Shown here: positions 1 to 10,773 of the stretch, piece by piece | Layout of the letters: each line of letters starts with the position of its first letter | How positions within the stretch are numbered: position 1 is the stretch's first letter | Origin: Micromonospora sp. MP36 | GTDB lineage: Bacteria > Actinomycetota > Actinomycetes > Mycobacteriales > Micromonosporaceae | NCBI RefSeq assembly: GCF_008119785.1 | Contig: NZ_VSFA01000016.1 | Location: 42,619-106,618 of the forward strand | Length of the DNA stretch: 64,000 bases | Direction: 5' to 3' | Position numbers and translations under genes: made by a program | The notes under the pieces: model-generated | The model's database searches: none | What the model saw: only the letters and a program-made list of their open reading frames with translations | Told to the model about the DNA's origin: nothing

Positions 1-2100
1 GAGGACCGGCTCGGCATCGACAACCTCTACGAGTCGGTCAACACCCCGCTGGTCGGCTACCTCAACAACGCGATCAAGGCCAAGGAGCTCTACAAGCGCG
101 ACAAGGACTACATCGTCAGCGAGGGCGAGGTCCTGATCGTCGACGAGTTCACCGGCCGCATCCTGCACGGCCGTCGCTACAACGAGGGCATGCACCAGGC
201 GATCGAGGCCAAGGAGGGGGTGGAGATCAAGCAGGAGAACCAGACCCTGGCCACCATCACCCTCCAGAACTACTTCCGCCTCTACGAGAAGCTCTCCGGC
301 ATGACCGGCACGGCCCAGACCGAGGCGGGCGAGTTCAACAAGGTCTACAAGGTCGGGGTGGTGACCATCCCGACCCACCGCCCGATGATCCGGATGGACC
401 GGCCGGACGTCATCTACAAGACCGAGAAGGCTAAGTTCAACGCCGTCGTCGAGGACATCGCCGAGCGGCACGAGCAGGGCCAGCCGGTGCTCGTCGGCAC
501 GGTCTCGGTGGAAAACTCCGAGATCCTCTCCCACATGCTGCGCCGCCGGGGCATCCCGCACTCCGTGCTGAACGCGAAGTTCCACGCCAAGGAGGCGGAG
601 ATCGTCGCCCAGGCCGGGCGCAAGGGCGCGGTCACCGTCGCCACCAACATGGCCGGCCGTGGCACGGACATCCTGCTCGGCGGCAACGCCGAGTTCCTCG
701 CCGCCAACGAGCTGCGCCAGCGCGGCCTCGACCCGGTCGAGCAGCCGGAGGAGTACGCCAAGGCGATGGAGGAGGTCCTGCCCAAGTGGAAGCAGGCCTG
801 CGACGCCGAGGCCGAGGAGGTCGCCGCCGCCGGTGGCCTCTACGTGCTGGGCACCGAGCGGCACGAGTCCCGCCGGATCGACAACCAGCTGCGCGGTCGC
901 GCCGGCCGGCAGGGTGACCCGGGCGAGTCCCGCTTCTACCTCTCCCTGCAGGACGAGCTGATGAAGCGCTTCCGGGCCGGTGCCGTCGAGGCCGTGATGG
1001 AGCGCTTCAACATCCCCGAGGACGTGCCCATCGAGTCGAAGATGGTCACCCGCCAGATCAAGAGCGCGCAGGCCCAGATCGAGGGCCAGAACGCCGAGAT
1101 CCGGAAGAACGTCCTCAAGTACGACGAGGTGATGAACAAGCAGCGCCAGGTGGTCTACGCCGAGCGCCTGCGGGTGCTCAACGGCGAGGACCTCTCCGAC
1201 CAGGTCCGCAACATGATCGACGACGTGGTGACCGCGTACGTCACCGGCGCCACCAGCGAGGGCTACGCCGAGGACTGGGATCTTGACCAGCTCTGGTCCA
1301 GCCTCAAGCAGCTCTACCCGGTGGGTATCACCGTCGCCGAGCTGGAGGAGGAGGTCGGCTCGCGGGCCGGCCTCGACCAGGACTTCCTGCTCGCCCGCCT
1401 CAAGGAGGACGCGCACGCCGCGTACGACCGGCGCGAGGAGCAGCTCGGCGAGGACGCGGTACGCCAGCTCGAGCGGATGGTCCTGCTCCAGGTGATCGAC
1501 CGGAAGTGGCGCGAGCACCTCTACGAGATGGACTACCTCCAGGAGGGCATCAGCCTGCGGGCGTACGCCCAGCGCGATCCGGTCATCGAGTACCAGCGCG
1601 AGGGCTTCGACATGTTCGCCACCATGATGGACGGCATCAAGGAGGAGACGGTCGGCTTCCTCTACAACCTGGAGGTGCAGGTCGAGGAGCCTGAGCCGGA
1701 GGCCGAGGAGGTGCAGCTGCTGGAGAAGCCGGTCGAGATCCGCGCCAAGGGCCTCAACCGCGCGCCGCAGCAGCAGGGCCTGCAATACTCCGCGCCCACC
1801 ATCGACGGCGAGGCCGGCCGGGGCGGGCCGGACTTCGAGCCGGCCGACGAGCAGGCGCCGGCCCTGGGCATCGGTAGCCCGGAGAAGACCGCCCGGCCCG
1901 CTGCCCCGTCCCCGTCGGGCAAGCCCCGGCGACCGGCGGCCGCCGGGATGAACGGCCAGGCGGTCGCCGCCAGCACCGCCCGTCGGGCCGCCCCGGGCCA
2001 GGTCGACGCCGGCGAGGGCCCCTCCCGCAACGCGCCCTGCCCGTGCGGCTCCGGCCGTAAGTACAAGCGGTGCCACGGCGCCCCCAACGGCGGCAACTGA
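1..2100 (+). CDS. secA: Preprotein translocase ATPase SecA (5' end missing)
   Basis: Cytoplasmic/peripheral motor ATPase that drives proteins through SecYEG. The frame is open from base 1, so the start lies outside the window; 699 C-terminal residues are present. Seen: the TGTAQTE segment, the NBD2 helicase motifs (NMAGRGTDI, then [20 protein letters not shown]), the helical scaffold region, a Pro/Ala-rich linker, and a C-terminal zinc-binding SEC-C motif ([14 protein letters not shown], CxC-x8-CH) that binds SecB or ribosomes in other bacteria. The long linker before SEC-C is usual for actinobacterial SecA1. A strong hairpin follows the stop. Many actinobacteria carry a second SecA2; the SEC-C tail and NBD2 sequence fit the housekeeping SecA1. 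Identification is secure. Confidence 0.98.
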   Translation, partial: EDRLGIDNLYESVNTPLVGYLNNAIKAKELYKRDKDYIVSEGEVLIVDEFTGRILHGRRYNEGMHQAIEAKEGVEIKQENQTLATITLQNYFRLYEKLSGMTGTAQTEAGEFNKVYKVGVVTIPTHRPMIRMDRPDVIYKTEKAKFNAVVEDIAERHEQGQPVLVGTVSVENSEILSHMLRRRGIPHSVLNAKFHAKEAEIVAQAGRKGAVTVATNMAGRGTDILLGGNAEFLAANELRQRGLDPVEQPEEYAKAMEEVLPKWKQACDAEAEEVAAAGGLYVLGTERHESRRIDNQLRGRAGRQGDPGESRFYLSLQDELMKRFRAGAVEAVMERFNIPEDVPIESKMVTRQIKSAQAQIEGQNAEIRKNVLKYDEVMNKQRQVVYAERLRVLNGEDLSDQVRNMIDDVVTAYVTGATSEGYAEDWDLDQLWSSLKQLYPVGITVAELEEEVGSRAGLDQDFLLARLKEDAHAAYDRREEQLGEDAVRQLERMVLLQVIDRKWREHLYEMDYLQEGISLRAYAQRDPVIEYQREGFDMFATMMDGIKEETVGFLYNLEVQVEEPEPEAEEVQLLEKPVEIRAKGLNRAPQQQGLQYSAPTIDGEAGRGGPDFEPADEQAPALGIGSPEKTARPAAPSPSGKPRRPAAAGMNGQAVAASTARRAAPGQVDAGEGPSRNAPCPCGSGRKYKRCHGAPNGGN

Positions 2101-2114
2101 CCCGCCCGCACGAG

Positions 2115-2154
2115 CGACGACGGGCCCCGGCCGGACGGCCGGGGCCCGTCGTCG
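2115..2154 (+). terminator. Rho-independent-type terminator after secA
   Basis: A near-perfect 17-18 bp GC-rich inverted repeat (arms 2115-2132 and 2137-2154, loop GGAC) begins 15 bp after the secA stop. There is no T-run, as is common in high-GC actinomycetes. It may also stop transcripts of the convergent gene ending at 2207. Confidence 0.8.
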
Positions 2155-2206
2155 TCCCCCGCCCCGTAGATCGGGCGGGCCGGGGGCCGCCTGCGGTGGC
2201 GGTGGC

Positions 2207-2798
2207 TCAGAGGACGTCGAGGGTGGTGCAGAGCCAGGCGCCGCGCCGCCGTTCGACGCGCAGGGCGATCGCCCAGCTGGCACCGCCGGCTCCGGCGAGC
2301 ACGGCGGCCACCTCGGCCGCCCCGGCGCGCGGTTCGCAGACGCGCAGCCGGCGGAGTTGGAGGACCGGTCGGGTGGCGCGGCGGCGTACCGGGCCCACCC
2401 GGCGCGCCGCCCGGGTCAGCTCGGCGGCCACCCGGGCCGCGGCGTCGGGGAGGCAGAGCGGCCGGAGCTGGCCGGGTGGCCGGTAGCCGTTGACGATCTC
2501 CAAGAAGGTGCGCACGAACCGGTAGGCCGCCCGGGTGGCCTCGGGGGTGGCGGTGGCCAGTGCGGCCGCGGGTGGCCCAGCGGTGCGCCGCCCCGGGCCG
2601 GTGGGCACCGGCCGGACGTTCGGGGGCGCGCCCGGTCGGCCGGTCGGGATCCCGGCGGCGGGGGTCGAACAGGTCGAGGGTGAGCTGGTCGACGTCGCCC
2701 CAGGGAGAGCCCTCGTCGGTGCAGGGCGGGTCGATCGGCGGGGCGGGTCGGAGCCGGACCGGGGGACGCGGTGCCAGCGGGCGGCGGGTGTCGACCAT
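2207..2798 (-). CDS. Rv3235 family protein, apparently frameshifted
   Basis: Two reading frames together look like one Rv3235-family gene, which usually lies next to secA in this group. The N-terminal part starts at the ATG at 2798 after a G-rich ribosome-binding site. It reads RLRPAPPIDPPCTDEG and then DQLTLDLFDP, typical of the family start, and is reliable to about 2661. The conserved C-terminal part (AAYRFVRTFLEI, RLRVCEPRAG, WAIALRVERRRGAWLC) lies in another frame, open from a GTG at 2608 with no ribosome-binding site, down to the stop at 2207. Joining them needs one extra base (or loss of two) between about 2560 and 2661, where G5 runs occur at 2622-2626 and 2660-2664. It is either a real frameshift or a sequencing error. 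Function of the family is unknown. Confidence 0.7.
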
Positions 2799-2817
2799 CC
2801 TCACCCCCTGTTCCTTG

Positions 2818-2837
2818 CGTTTGCCTTCGTTTGCCTC
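2818..2837 (-). promoter_or_regulatory. 10-bp direct repeat upstream of the Rv3235-type gene
   Basis: CGTTTGCCTT (2818-2827) and CGTTTGCCTC (2828-2837) are head-to-tail 10-bp units matching at 9 of 10 positions. Their near edge is 19 bp upstream of the ATG at 2798. The same kind of repeat lies at 3151-3170 in front of the small HTH gene, which suggests a shared operator or promoter element. Which protein binds is an inference. Confidence 0.5.
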
Positions 2838-2900
2838 CGGCAGGCGCCTATTCTCGACCAGGCCAGCGCTGACCGTCAATGCCGGCACGCGGTCGTGTGG

Positions 2901-3128
2901 TCACTCGGCGTCGCGTTCGATCAGCGGGTTGCCGCGTACCCACTCGGCGGTCTCGGCGTACTTGCGCTCGATGTACTCCTCCAGCCGGGCGCGTTCCACC
3001 CGCCACTGCCCCCGGCCGCCGATCTTGATGGCGGGCAGCTCGCCGCTGCGCACCATGTGGTAGACCTGCGAGTCCGAGACGTTCAGCTCGGCGGCCACGT
3101 CGGACAGCAGCAGGAACCTGGGCTCCAC
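2901..3128 (-). CDS. BldC/excisionase-like small HTH regulator
   Basis: A 75-residue protein almost wholly made of a MerR-like winged helix (LLLSDVAAELNVSDSQVYHMV, a turn, then LPAIKIGGRGQWRVERARLEEYI). This is the single-domain BldC/excisionase family, whose members bind AT-rich direct repeats cooperatively, head to tail. The start is GTG at 3128, 8 bp after GGGAG. Its own upstream region carries a 10-bp direct repeat (3151-3170) that recurs in front of the next gene on the strand, so autoregulation and control of the Rv3235-type gene are plausible. It could act as a general regulator, since homologues sit beside secA in related genomes rather than on mobile elements. Family is secure; role is not known. 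Confidence 0.85.
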   Translation of the reverse strand: MEPRFLLLSDVAAELNVSDSQVYHMVRSGELPAIKIGGRGQWRVERARLEEYIERKYAETAEWVRGNPLIERDAE

Positions 3129-3150
3129 GGTGACTCCCGGGGTTGGCGTT

Positions 3151-3170
3151 CGTTTGCTTCAGTTTGCCAC
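3151..3170 (-). promoter_or_regulatory. 10-bp direct repeat upstream of the BldC-like gene
   Basis: CGTTTGCTTC (3151-3160) and AGTTTGCCAC (3161-3170) share GTTTGC at exactly one helical turn. The near edge is 22 bp from the GTG at 3128, close to the 19-bp distance of the matching repeat at 2818-2837. Candidate operator of the BldC-like protein. Confidence 0.5.
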
Positions 3171-3334
3171 CAGCAGCCGTCCCGCCCCAGGGCGCGCTCG
3201 GTGGTTCCGCAGACGGACACACCGGCGGGGAACTTCTCCGGGGCGGGTGCGGGGTGTATGACGGTCACGGCGTACGGCATGATCGGCGCCCGGAGCCGGC
3301 GCCCGCCGGCCGGGCCTGAGCAGGGGAGAGACCC

Positions 3335-3844
3335 GTGACCGACGAGCTTGTCCGGGTGTACGTGCCGGCGACCGTCCCGCTGCTGGCGCGGCTGCGGGAG
3401 GAGGGTCTCGCGGTCGGCGAGGCACACGCGGTCACCCCAGAGCTGCGCGAGTGGTATGCCGAGGGCGACGAGGAGGAGCTGGAGTACGTCGCCTTCACCC
3501 GGGCCGCCCAGGACGCGTTGCTGCTGCTCCGGGCCGATCCGGCCGCGCCCCGGCGGCGGGTGGTCGTCTCGGTGGACCTGCCGGCCCGCGCGGTCGGCCG
3601 GGTCGGTGGCGAGCTGGGGTCCAGCCTGGTCCGGCTCGCCGGGCCGGTGCCCGTCAAGACGGTCGCCGCGATCCACGTGGACGGCGCGGAGGCGGTCGAC
3701 GACGTGGCGGCCGCCGCCGAGGTGGTGGCCGAGGCGCAGGCCGGTGACCCGGACGCCCAGTTCACCGTCGACGGCGCCGAGGACCACGAGCTGGAGTGGT
3801 ACGACGTGACCGAGCTGGACCTGCTGCTGCGCGAGGCCTCCTGA
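3335..3844 (+). CDS. Conserved actinobacterial protein, DUF6912 type
   Basis: A 169-residue acidic soluble protein with no signal peptide or membrane segment. The start is GTG at 3335, after a purine-rich ribosome-binding site (GGGGAGAG). The N-terminus ([16 protein letters not shown]) and the central part ([23 protein letters not shown], then [16 protein letters not shown] in similar spacing) match the DUF6912 family as I remember it; members occur in Streptomyces and Micromonospora. No catalytic motif is visible. It is transcribed divergently from the BldC-like gene with about 200 bp between, and is convergent with the membrane protein gene that follows 9 bp later. Function unknown. Confidence 0.75.
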   Translation: MTDELVRVYVPATVPLLARLREEGLAVGEAHAVTPELREWYAEGDEEELEYVAFTRAAQDALLLLRADPAAPRRRVVVSVDLPARAVGRVGGELGSSLVRLAGPVPVKTVAAIHVDGAEAVDDVAAAAEVVAEAQAGDPDAQFTVDGAEDHELEWYDVTELDLLLREAS

Positions 3845-3853
3845 CCCGGAGGG

Positions 3854-4879
3854 TCAGCCAGCGATCTCCTCGTCGTCCTCGACGGCACGCGGGCCGAGGG
3901 TGCGGCCGAACGCGATGAGCGCGGTGAGCGCCCCGACGAAGAGCACCCAGATGCCGTTGTCGATGCGGGAGGTGCCGAGGGAGGTCTGCGCCACCTGGTC
4001 CGCCTCGCTGAGCGCGGCGGCCAGGTCGAGCAGGCCGCGCCCGCCGACCCGGATGATCACCTCGGTGAGCAGCAGGAGCAGGCCCGGTCCGGCCCCGGCG
4101 AGCAGGTACGCGGGCCAGCGCAACTGCGACGAGCCGCCCCGGCGGGCGGCCCGGCGGCGCGCCCAGGCGAGGTAGCCGAACGCCACCAGCCCGGCGATCA
4201 GCCCGGCGAGCAGCGACTCGGTCCGGGAGACCCACTTGGCGGCGTCGAGCATCGACTGCTGGGTGTCGCCGGCGCCGAACAGGTCGGACAGCGGATCCCG
4301 AGCCCGGCTGAACAGGACCACGAAGACCTGCGCGGCCAGCGTGGCGGAGGCGAGGCCGCCCACCACCCGCGCGTTACGGGCGCCGGCGAGCGCGCCGCCG
4401 ATGATCGCCGCCGCCACGGTGGTGCCGGCGATGGTGTTGGTGGTCGCGTTGTCGGCGTACGTGAGGTTGATGGCCACCGCGGCGGCGAACCCGACCAGCA
4501 GGCCGGTGCCGACGGCGGCGAGGAAGCGCAGGGTGGCCCGGCCGAGCGGGTTGGTCACCGCCAGGGCGACCGCGGCGCCGGTAACCAGCGCGGCGCAGAT
4601 CACGCCGGGCAGCGCGTACGCGGAGAGGCTGATCGCGGTGACGCCGGCCGCCGCCGAGGTGATGGCGGCCCGCGTGGCCCAGAGCATCGCGGCGAGCCAG
4701 CCGACCGACAGCAGCGCCAGCACCACCGCGCCCGGGGCGTACGCCGGTCGGCCGGCGCCCTCGGGGGTGCCCGCCGCCGCGCCGGCCGGGTCGGTGCCCG
4801 GCTGCTCCGGTTCGTCGACCGGGGCGACCACGGGCTGGTCCGGCTCCGCGGCCGTGGAGCTGCCGGGCTGGTTGCTCAT
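3854..4879 (-). CDS. Multi-pass membrane protein of unknown function
   Basis: A 341-residue protein starting at ATG 4879, 6 bp after AAGGGA. The first 50 residues are Pro/Glu/Ala-rich and probably cytoplasmic. After that come about nine hydrophobic segments, among them VVLALLSVGWLAAML, GVICAALVTGAAVALAV, FLAAVGTGLLVGFAAAVAI and GIWVLFVGALTALIAFG. The C-terminus is acidic (EDDEE). No transporter or enzyme motif is recognised. It faces pruA across a 494-bp gap and is convergent with the DUF6912 gene. Probably a lineage-conserved hypothetical membrane protein. Confidence 0.75.
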   Translation of the reverse strand: MSNQPGSSTAAEPDQPVVAPVDEPEQPGTDPAGAAAGTPEGAGRPAYAPGAVVLALLSVGWLAAMLWATRAAITSAAAGVTAISLSAYALPGVICAALVTGAAVALAVTNPLGRATLRFLAAVGTGLLVGFAAAVAINLTYADNATTNTIAGTTVAAAIIGGALAGARNARVVGGLASATLAAQVFVVLFSRARDPLSDLFGAGDTQQSMLDAAKWVSRTESLLAGLIAGLVAFGYLAWARRRAARRGGSSQLRWPAYLLAGAGPGLLLLLTEVIIRVGGRGLLDLAAALSEADQVAQTSLGTSRIDNGIWVLFVGALTALIAFGRTLGPRAVEDDEEIAG

Positions 4880-5373
4880 CGTGTTCCCTTCGACGGACGC
4901 CGGATCGGCCGCGACGGGCCGGGCAGGTCACCGGTCATCCAGGGTACGCGGCGTCCGGGGCGCCCTTCCGGACCCGCCCTACCCGCGGGATCCGGTGGGC
5001 CGGCATCGGCCCGGTTGCCGCGATCGGGCTGCTCGGGCGGTTGCGGGGCCGGCACCCGGCCGGGTCCCACGGCCGATGGTCGCGGGCCGAAAGTGGGCGA
5101 CGGATCGGAGGTGGGAGGCAGTCCGGACTGAGGGATCTAAGGGTGGAGGCGCTGTCCGCCTACGGTCCGGTGTGTGTCGGTGCGTCCGACTGCCGGCGGC
5201 GGGCGGGCCCGCAAGGGGGCGGCGGGGGGTGGTGCGGGGGGTGTCGCATGGAAGAATTGGCCGAGGTCCCGCCGCCGCGACCGGTCCGCCGCGCGGTGCC
5301 CGGCACCCGGCCGCCCGGTCGGTGCCCGCGGGTCCGGTTTCGCCACCGCCGTCGAGATCGCACAGGAGCCGTG
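4880..5373. other. 494-bp intergenic region between divergent genes
   Basis: Separates the membrane protein gene (minus) from pruA (plus). It must hold both promoters, but I see no convincing -35/-10 pair, tRNA, repeat or riboswitch-like structure. Open frames across it are GC-driven and lack coding character. The only clear signal is the pruA ribosome-binding site (CAGGAG at 5362-5367). Confidence 0.5.
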
Positions 5374-7002
<1,629 letters not shown>

Positions 7003-7009
7003 TGTGCAG

Positions 7010-7055
7010 GGAGGGGCCCCTTTTCCACAGGCGTCTGTTAAAAAGGGGCCCCTCC
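7010..7055 (+). terminator. Nested palindromic hairpin after pruA
   Basis: Perfect 15-bp arms (7010-7024 and 7041-7055) built around AAGGGGCCCCT, with a second small stem ACAG/CTGT (7027-7030 and 7035-7038) inside the loop. It works as a terminator by position. The AAGGGGCCCCTT core resembles a short palindrome I recall being dispersed in intergenic regions of Micromonospora and Salinispora, so this may be one copy of a genome-wide repeat. Confidence 0.7.
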
Positions 7056-7192
7056 GTTCACCCGGTCGGGCGGGCGGTGTCCGCGTCCCCGGCGGACTGT
7101 CGTCGGCCGACAGTGCACATCGGACGACCCAACGGGTGGCGAAAACGGCAAATCCTGGACGCCGGGTCGGGCAAAGTGGCAGCTTAGAGGGC

Positions 7193-7711
7193 ATGGCGGA
7201 ATCCGGAGTCAACCCGACGGCGGCGGCCCTGCTGGGTCTGCTGCACGAAGGACCGATGACAGGCGGCCAACTGATGGCCGCCGCCGAGCGCCGGCTGGCG
7301 CCGTACTGGTCGATGACCCGCAGCCAGGTCTACCGGGAGCTACCGGTGCTGGCCGAGAAGGGTCTGGTGCGGCTCGGCAAGCCCGGGCCGCGCATGAGCC
7401 AGCCGTATGCGATCACGGCGGCTGGAAAGCGGACATTTTCCCGCTGGCTGGCGGAGAACCCGGGCCGGGACACCATCCGTAACCCGATCGCGCTACGGAT
7501 CGCCTTCGGCAACCTGCACTCGCCGAGCCAGCTCAAGAACCTGTACGCCTCGGCGAACGAGTACCACACCGAGGCCCTGGCGGCGGTCCGCGAGCAGGTG
7601 AAGAACGCCAAGAAGGAAGGCGAGGCGTACGACGCCAGCGCGCTGGAGTTCGCCGTCGCCTACCACAAGGCGGCGCTGTCCTGGCTCAAGACCGCCCCGG
7701 TCAGCGGATGA
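7193..7711 (+). CDS. PadR family transcriptional regulator
   Basis: A 172-residue protein with an N-terminal winged helix typical of PadR (AALLGLLHEGPMTGGQLMAAA, then SQVYRELPVLAEKGLVRL and the wing PYAITAAGKRTFSRWL, residues about 10-85). A helical C-terminal dimerisation region (Vir_act_alpha_C type) follows. PadR proteins repress detoxification or stress genes and respond to small ligands. The start is ATG 7193 after AGAGGG. It stands alone between pruA and prfB and shares no operon with an obvious target, so the regulated gene cannot be named. The family call is secure. Confidence 0.88.
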   Translation: MAESGVNPTAAALLGLLHEGPMTGGQLMAAAERRLAPYWSMTRSQVYRELPVLAEKGLVRLGKPGPRMSQPYAITAAGKRTFSRWLAENPGRDTIRNPIALRIAFGNLHSPSQLKNLYASANEYHTEALAAVREQVKNAKKEGEAYDASALEFAVAYHKAALSWLKTAPVSG

Positions 7712-7759
7712 CCTCCGGTGGTTGGGGCGGCTGAGGTGAGCGGACGCCGCGCGGCCAAG

Positions 7760-7765
7760 TACGCT
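7760..7765 (+). promoter_or_regulatory. -10 element giving a near-leaderless prfB transcript
   Basis: TACGCT at 7760-7765 places transcription start at about 7772, two bases before the GTG at 7774. No Shine-Dalgarno sequence is present there. The -35 region is poor. Confidence 0.45.
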
Positions 7766-7773
7766 TGTCTGTC

Positions 7774-8895
7774 GTGACCGCTGCCGACTACGCCGAACAG
7801 CTCAAGGAACTCGACGCCACCCTGCGCAACATCGAGGCCGTCCTCGATGTCGACAAGCTGCGCGAGCAGAAGGCCCGCCTGGAGCAGGAGGCCTCCGCGC
7901 CCGACCTCTGGGACGACCAGGCCAAGGCGCAGCAGGTGACGTCGCAGCTGTCGTACGTCAACGGCGAGATCAGCAAGCTCTCCGATCTCCGTTCCCGGCT
8001 GGACGACGCCGGGGTGCTGCTGGAGCTGGCCCAGGCCGAGTCCGACCCCGGCACGCTCGCCGAGGTCGAGTCGGAGATCACCGGGCTGACCAAGGCCATC
8101 CAGGAGATGGAGGTCCGCACCCTGCTCTCCGGGGAGTACGACTCCCGGGAGGCGCTGGTCGCCATCCGGGCCGGCGCCGGCGGCGTGGACGCCGCGGACT
8201 TCGCCGAGATGCTGCTTCGGATGTACCTGCGCTGGGCCGAGCGGCACGGCTACCCGACCGAGGTCTACGAGACCTCGTACGCCGAGGAGGCGGGCCTCAA
8301 GTCGGCCACCTTCACGGTCAAGGTGCCCTACGCGTACGGCACGCTGAGCGTGGAGTCCGGCACCCACCGGCTGGTCCGGATCAGCCCGTTCGACAACCAG
8401 GGGCGGCGGCAGACCAGCTTCGCCGGCGTCGAGGTGCTGCCGGTCGTCGAGCAGACCGACCACATCGAGATCCCCGAGAACGAGATGCGGATCGACGTCT
8501 ACCGCTCCTCCGGCCCGGGCGGGCAGAGCGTCAACACCACCGACTCGGCGGTGCGGATCACCCACATCCCGACCGGCATCGTGGTCACCTGCCAGAACGA
8601 GAAGTCGCAGCTGCAGAACAAGGCCTCCGCGCTGCGGGTGCTCCAGGCCCGGCTGCTGGAGCGCAAGCGCCAGGAGGAGCAGGCCAAGCTCCAGGGCCTG
8701 AAGACCGAGGCCGCCGGCTCGTGGGGCGACCAGATGCGCTCGTACGTCCTGCACCCGTATCAGATGGTGAAGGATCTGCGTACCGAGCAGGAGACGGGCA
8801 ATCCGTCCTCGGTGTTCGACGGTGAGCTGGACAGCTTCATCGAAGCCGGCATCCGGTGGCGTAAGCAGCAGCAGCTCAGCGCTGACGGTGCGTGA
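7774..8895 (+). CDS. prfB: Peptide chain release factor 2
   Basis: Releases the nascent peptide at UGA and UAA stop codons. The protein has 373 residues from GTG 7774 ([13 protein letters not shown], the usual family start); a TTG at 7765 in the same frame is less likely. Seen: an N-terminal coiled-coil domain 1, the codon-recognition motif SPF in [13 protein letters not shown], and the catalytic GGQ loop (SGPGGQSVN, Gly249-Gly250-Gln251). The reading frame is continuous: there is no in-frame UGA and no programmed +1 frameshift of the kind used for autoregulation in E. coli prfB. It precedes ftsE-ftsX-smpB-ssrA, an order conserved in actinobacteria. Identification is secure. Confidence 0.95.
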   Translation: MTAADYAEQLKELDATLRNIEAVLDVDKLREQKARLEQEASAPDLWDDQAKAQQVTSQLSYVNGEISKLSDLRSRLDDAGVLLELAQAESDPGTLAEVESEITGLTKAIQEMEVRTLLSGEYDSREALVAIRAGAGGVDAADFAEMLLRMYLRWAERHGYPTEVYETSYAEEAGLKSATFTVKVPYAYGTLSVESGTHRLVRISPFDNQGRRQTSFAGVEVLPVVEQTDHIEIPENEMRIDVYRSSGPGGQSVNTTDSAVRITHIPTGIVVTCQNEKSQLQNKASALRVLQARLLERKRQEEQAKLQGLKTEAAGSWGDQMRSYVLHPYQMVKDLRTEQETGNPSSVFDGELDSFIEAGIRWRKQQQLSADGA

Positions 8896-8977
8896 TCGGG
8901 CTCCGACGGAGCGCGTCGTCGATCTCCAGCTGACCGGCTGAATCGATGACGCGCCTCGCTTCGGCGGGGCGTGGGGC

Positions 8978-9005
8978 TTGGCTCCCCGGTTACACCGCGT
9001 AGACT
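8978..9005 (+). promoter_or_regulatory. ftsE promoter (leaderless)
   Basis: -35 TTGGCT (8978-8983), 16-bp spacer, -10 TAGACT (9000-9005). The predicted start of transcription (about 9012) is two bases before the GTG start codon, and no ribosome-binding site is seen. Confidence 0.6.
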
Positions 9006-9013
9006 CTCGACCC

Positions 9014-9694
9014 GTGATTCAGCTTGAGCAAGTGACGAAGACGTACCCGAAGGCGTCCCGGCCTTCGCTCGACAACGTGTCCGTCTCGATCGAGAAGGGC
9101 GAGTTCGTCTTCTTCATCGGTCCATCCGGCTCCGGCAAGTCCACGATCATCAAGATGCTGCTGCACGAGGTCACCCCCAACAAGGGGCGGGTCGTCGTCA
9201 ACGGCAAGGACGTCACGTCGATGCGGTCCTGGAAGCGACCCCACTTCCGGCGTTCCATCGGCTGCGTCTTCCAGGACTTCCGCCTGCTGCCGAACCGCAC
9301 GGCGTACGAGAACGTGGCGTTCGCGCTGGAGGTGATCGGCAAGACCAAGGCGGTTGCCCGCCGGGTCGTTCCGGAGGTGCTGGAGCTGGTCGGTCTCGGT
9401 GGGAAGGAACACCGCTACCCCCACGAGCTCTCCGGCGGTGAGCAGCAGCGGGTCGCGGTGGCCCGGGCGTTCGTGAACCGCCCGCTGATCCTGCTCGCGG
9501 ACGAGCCCACCGGAAACCTGGACCCGGACACGTCGATCGAGATCATGCGCCTGCTGGACCGGATCAACCGCACCGGCACGACCGTCGTGATGGTCACGCA
9601 CGACTCCAACATCGTGAACCAGATGCGCCGTCGCGTCATCGAGATCGAGAGCGGTCGCATCGTGCGCGACCAGGCCCGCGGCGTCTACGGCTGA
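9014..9694 (+). CDS. ftsE: Cell division ATP-binding protein FtsE
   Basis: ABC-type ATPase that works with the membrane protein FtsX to activate peptidoglycan hydrolases at the septum or cell wall. It has 226 residues from GTG 9014 ([11 protein letters not shown]). Seen: Walker [10 protein letters not shown] (36-44), signature LSGGEQQR, Walker [14 protein letters not shown] and the H-loop VTHD. The length is the normal FtsE size. A promoter at 8978-9005 predicts a leaderless mRNA, and ftsX follows after 73 bp with its own strong ribosome-binding site. Identification is secure. Confidence 0.96.
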   Translation: MIQLEQVTKTYPKASRPSLDNVSVSIEKGEFVFFIGPSGSGKSTIIKMLLHEVTPNKGRVVVNGKDVTSMRSWKRPHFRRSIGCVFQDFRLLPNRTAYENVAFALEVIGKTKAVARRVVPEVLELVGLGGKEHRYPHELSGGEQQRVAVARAFVNRPLILLADEPTGNLDPDTSIEIMRLLDRINRTGTTVVMVTHDSNIVNQMRRRVIEIESGRIVRDQARGVYG

Positions 9695-9767
9695 GCCGTC
9701 GCCCCGTTGACGATCTGTAGATCCTGACGACGAACACCTCACGCCGGAGAGCCGGAGGAATTTCCCG

Positions 9768-10643
9768 ATGCGGATGAAGTACGTCCTGTCCGAGGTACTG
9801 GTCGGACTGTGGCGCAACGTCACGATGACCATCGCGATGATCATCACGTTGGCGGTGTCGCTGTTCATGCTGGGTGGTAGCGGCCTTCTCTACCAGAAGG
9901 TCGGCGACATGAAAGACCTCTACTACGAGAACGTCGAGGTCTCGATCTTCCTGAAGACCGACGTCAACGACCAGCAGATCCAGGACCTCGGGGCCAAGCT
10001 GAAGAGCGACCCGCTGGTCAAGCACGTCGACTACGTCAACAAGGAGGAGGCGTACAAGCGCTTCCAGGAGATGTTCCAGGACGCGCCGGACCTGATCAGC
10101 GCGGTCAAGGCGGACAGCCTCCCGCCGTCGTACCGGGTCAAGCTGAACAACCCGGAGCAGTACAAGGCCATCTACGACGAGTACAAGACCGCCGAGGGGA
10201 TCGACACGATCGTCGACCAGAGCAAGCTCCTCGACAAGGTCTTCAACGTCCTCACCGGCATCCAGAACTTCGCGCTCGCCCTCGCCGTCGTGATGGCGGT
10301 CGCCGCGTTGCTGCTGGTCGCGAACACCATCCAGGTCGCCGCGTACAGCAAGCGGCGAGAGGTCGCGGTCATGAAGCTGGTCGGCGCCTCCAACTGGTTC
10401 ATCCAGGCCCCGTTCGTCCTGGAGGCGGTGGTCGCCGGCCTGATCGGCTCGATCCTCGGCCTGGTGGCACTGCTCGGCCTCAAGGTGTTCACCTCCGGCG
10501 GGTCGATGCAGGCCATCGAGGGCCTGATCACGCCGGTCTCCTGGACCGACATCCTCCTGATGTTCCCGCTGATGGCCGGCGTCGGCGGCCTGGTCAGCGC
10601 GATCACCGCCTGGGTCACGCTCCGCTTCTACCTGCGGGTCTAG
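9768..10643 (+). CDS. ftsX: Cell division protein FtsX
   Basis: Integral membrane partner of FtsE that passes ATP-driven movement to extracellular peptidoglycan hydrolases (RipC-type in mycobacteria). It has 291 residues from ATG 9768, after GGAGGA. Topology: an N-terminal membrane segment (MTIAMIITLAVSLFMLGG, about 20-40), a large extracellular domain (about 45-165, with KTDVNDQQIQDLGAK at its start), then three membrane segments at about 170-190, 220-245 and 262-285. FtsX_ECD plus FtsX permease domain is the normal architecture. A terminator follows after 20 bp. Identification is secure. Confidence 0.95.
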   Translation: MRMKYVLSEVLVGLWRNVTMTIAMIITLAVSLFMLGGSGLLYQKVGDMKDLYYENVEVSIFLKTDVNDQQIQDLGAKLKSDPLVKHVDYVNKEEAYKRFQEMFQDAPDLISAVKADSLPPSYRVKLNNPEQYKAIYDEYKTAEGIDTIVDQSKLLDKVFNVLTGIQNFALALAVVMAVAALLLVANTIQVAAYSKRREVAVMKLVGASNWFIQAPFVLEAVVAGLIGSILGLVALLGLKVFTSGGSMQAIEGLITPVSWTDILLMFPLMAGVGGLVSAITAWVTLRFYLRV

Positions 10644-10663
10644 TCACCGCGACGGCTCTCCCG

Positions 10664-10710
10664 GGACCCTCCCGCGCCGGAATAAACGGCGCGGGAGGGT
10701 CCTTGTTGTT
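10664..10710 (+). terminator. Intrinsic terminator after ftsX
   Basis: Perfect 16-bp GC-rich arms (10664-10679 and 10687-10702), 7-base loop GAATAAA, then a U-rich tail TTGTTGTT (10703-10710). One of the best classical terminators in the window. A TAGCAT hexamer 5 bp downstream (10715-10720) may be the smpB -10. Confidence 0.9.
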
Positions 10711-10773
10711 CGGGTAGCATGATCCCGCTCCGCGGCCGGTGGTCGCGGACCGATCGGAAGGGAGGTGGCGCCG

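Noticed and set aside
7774..8895. Possible programmed frameshift in prfB
   Set aside because: The frame is continuous with no internal UGA near the usual position.
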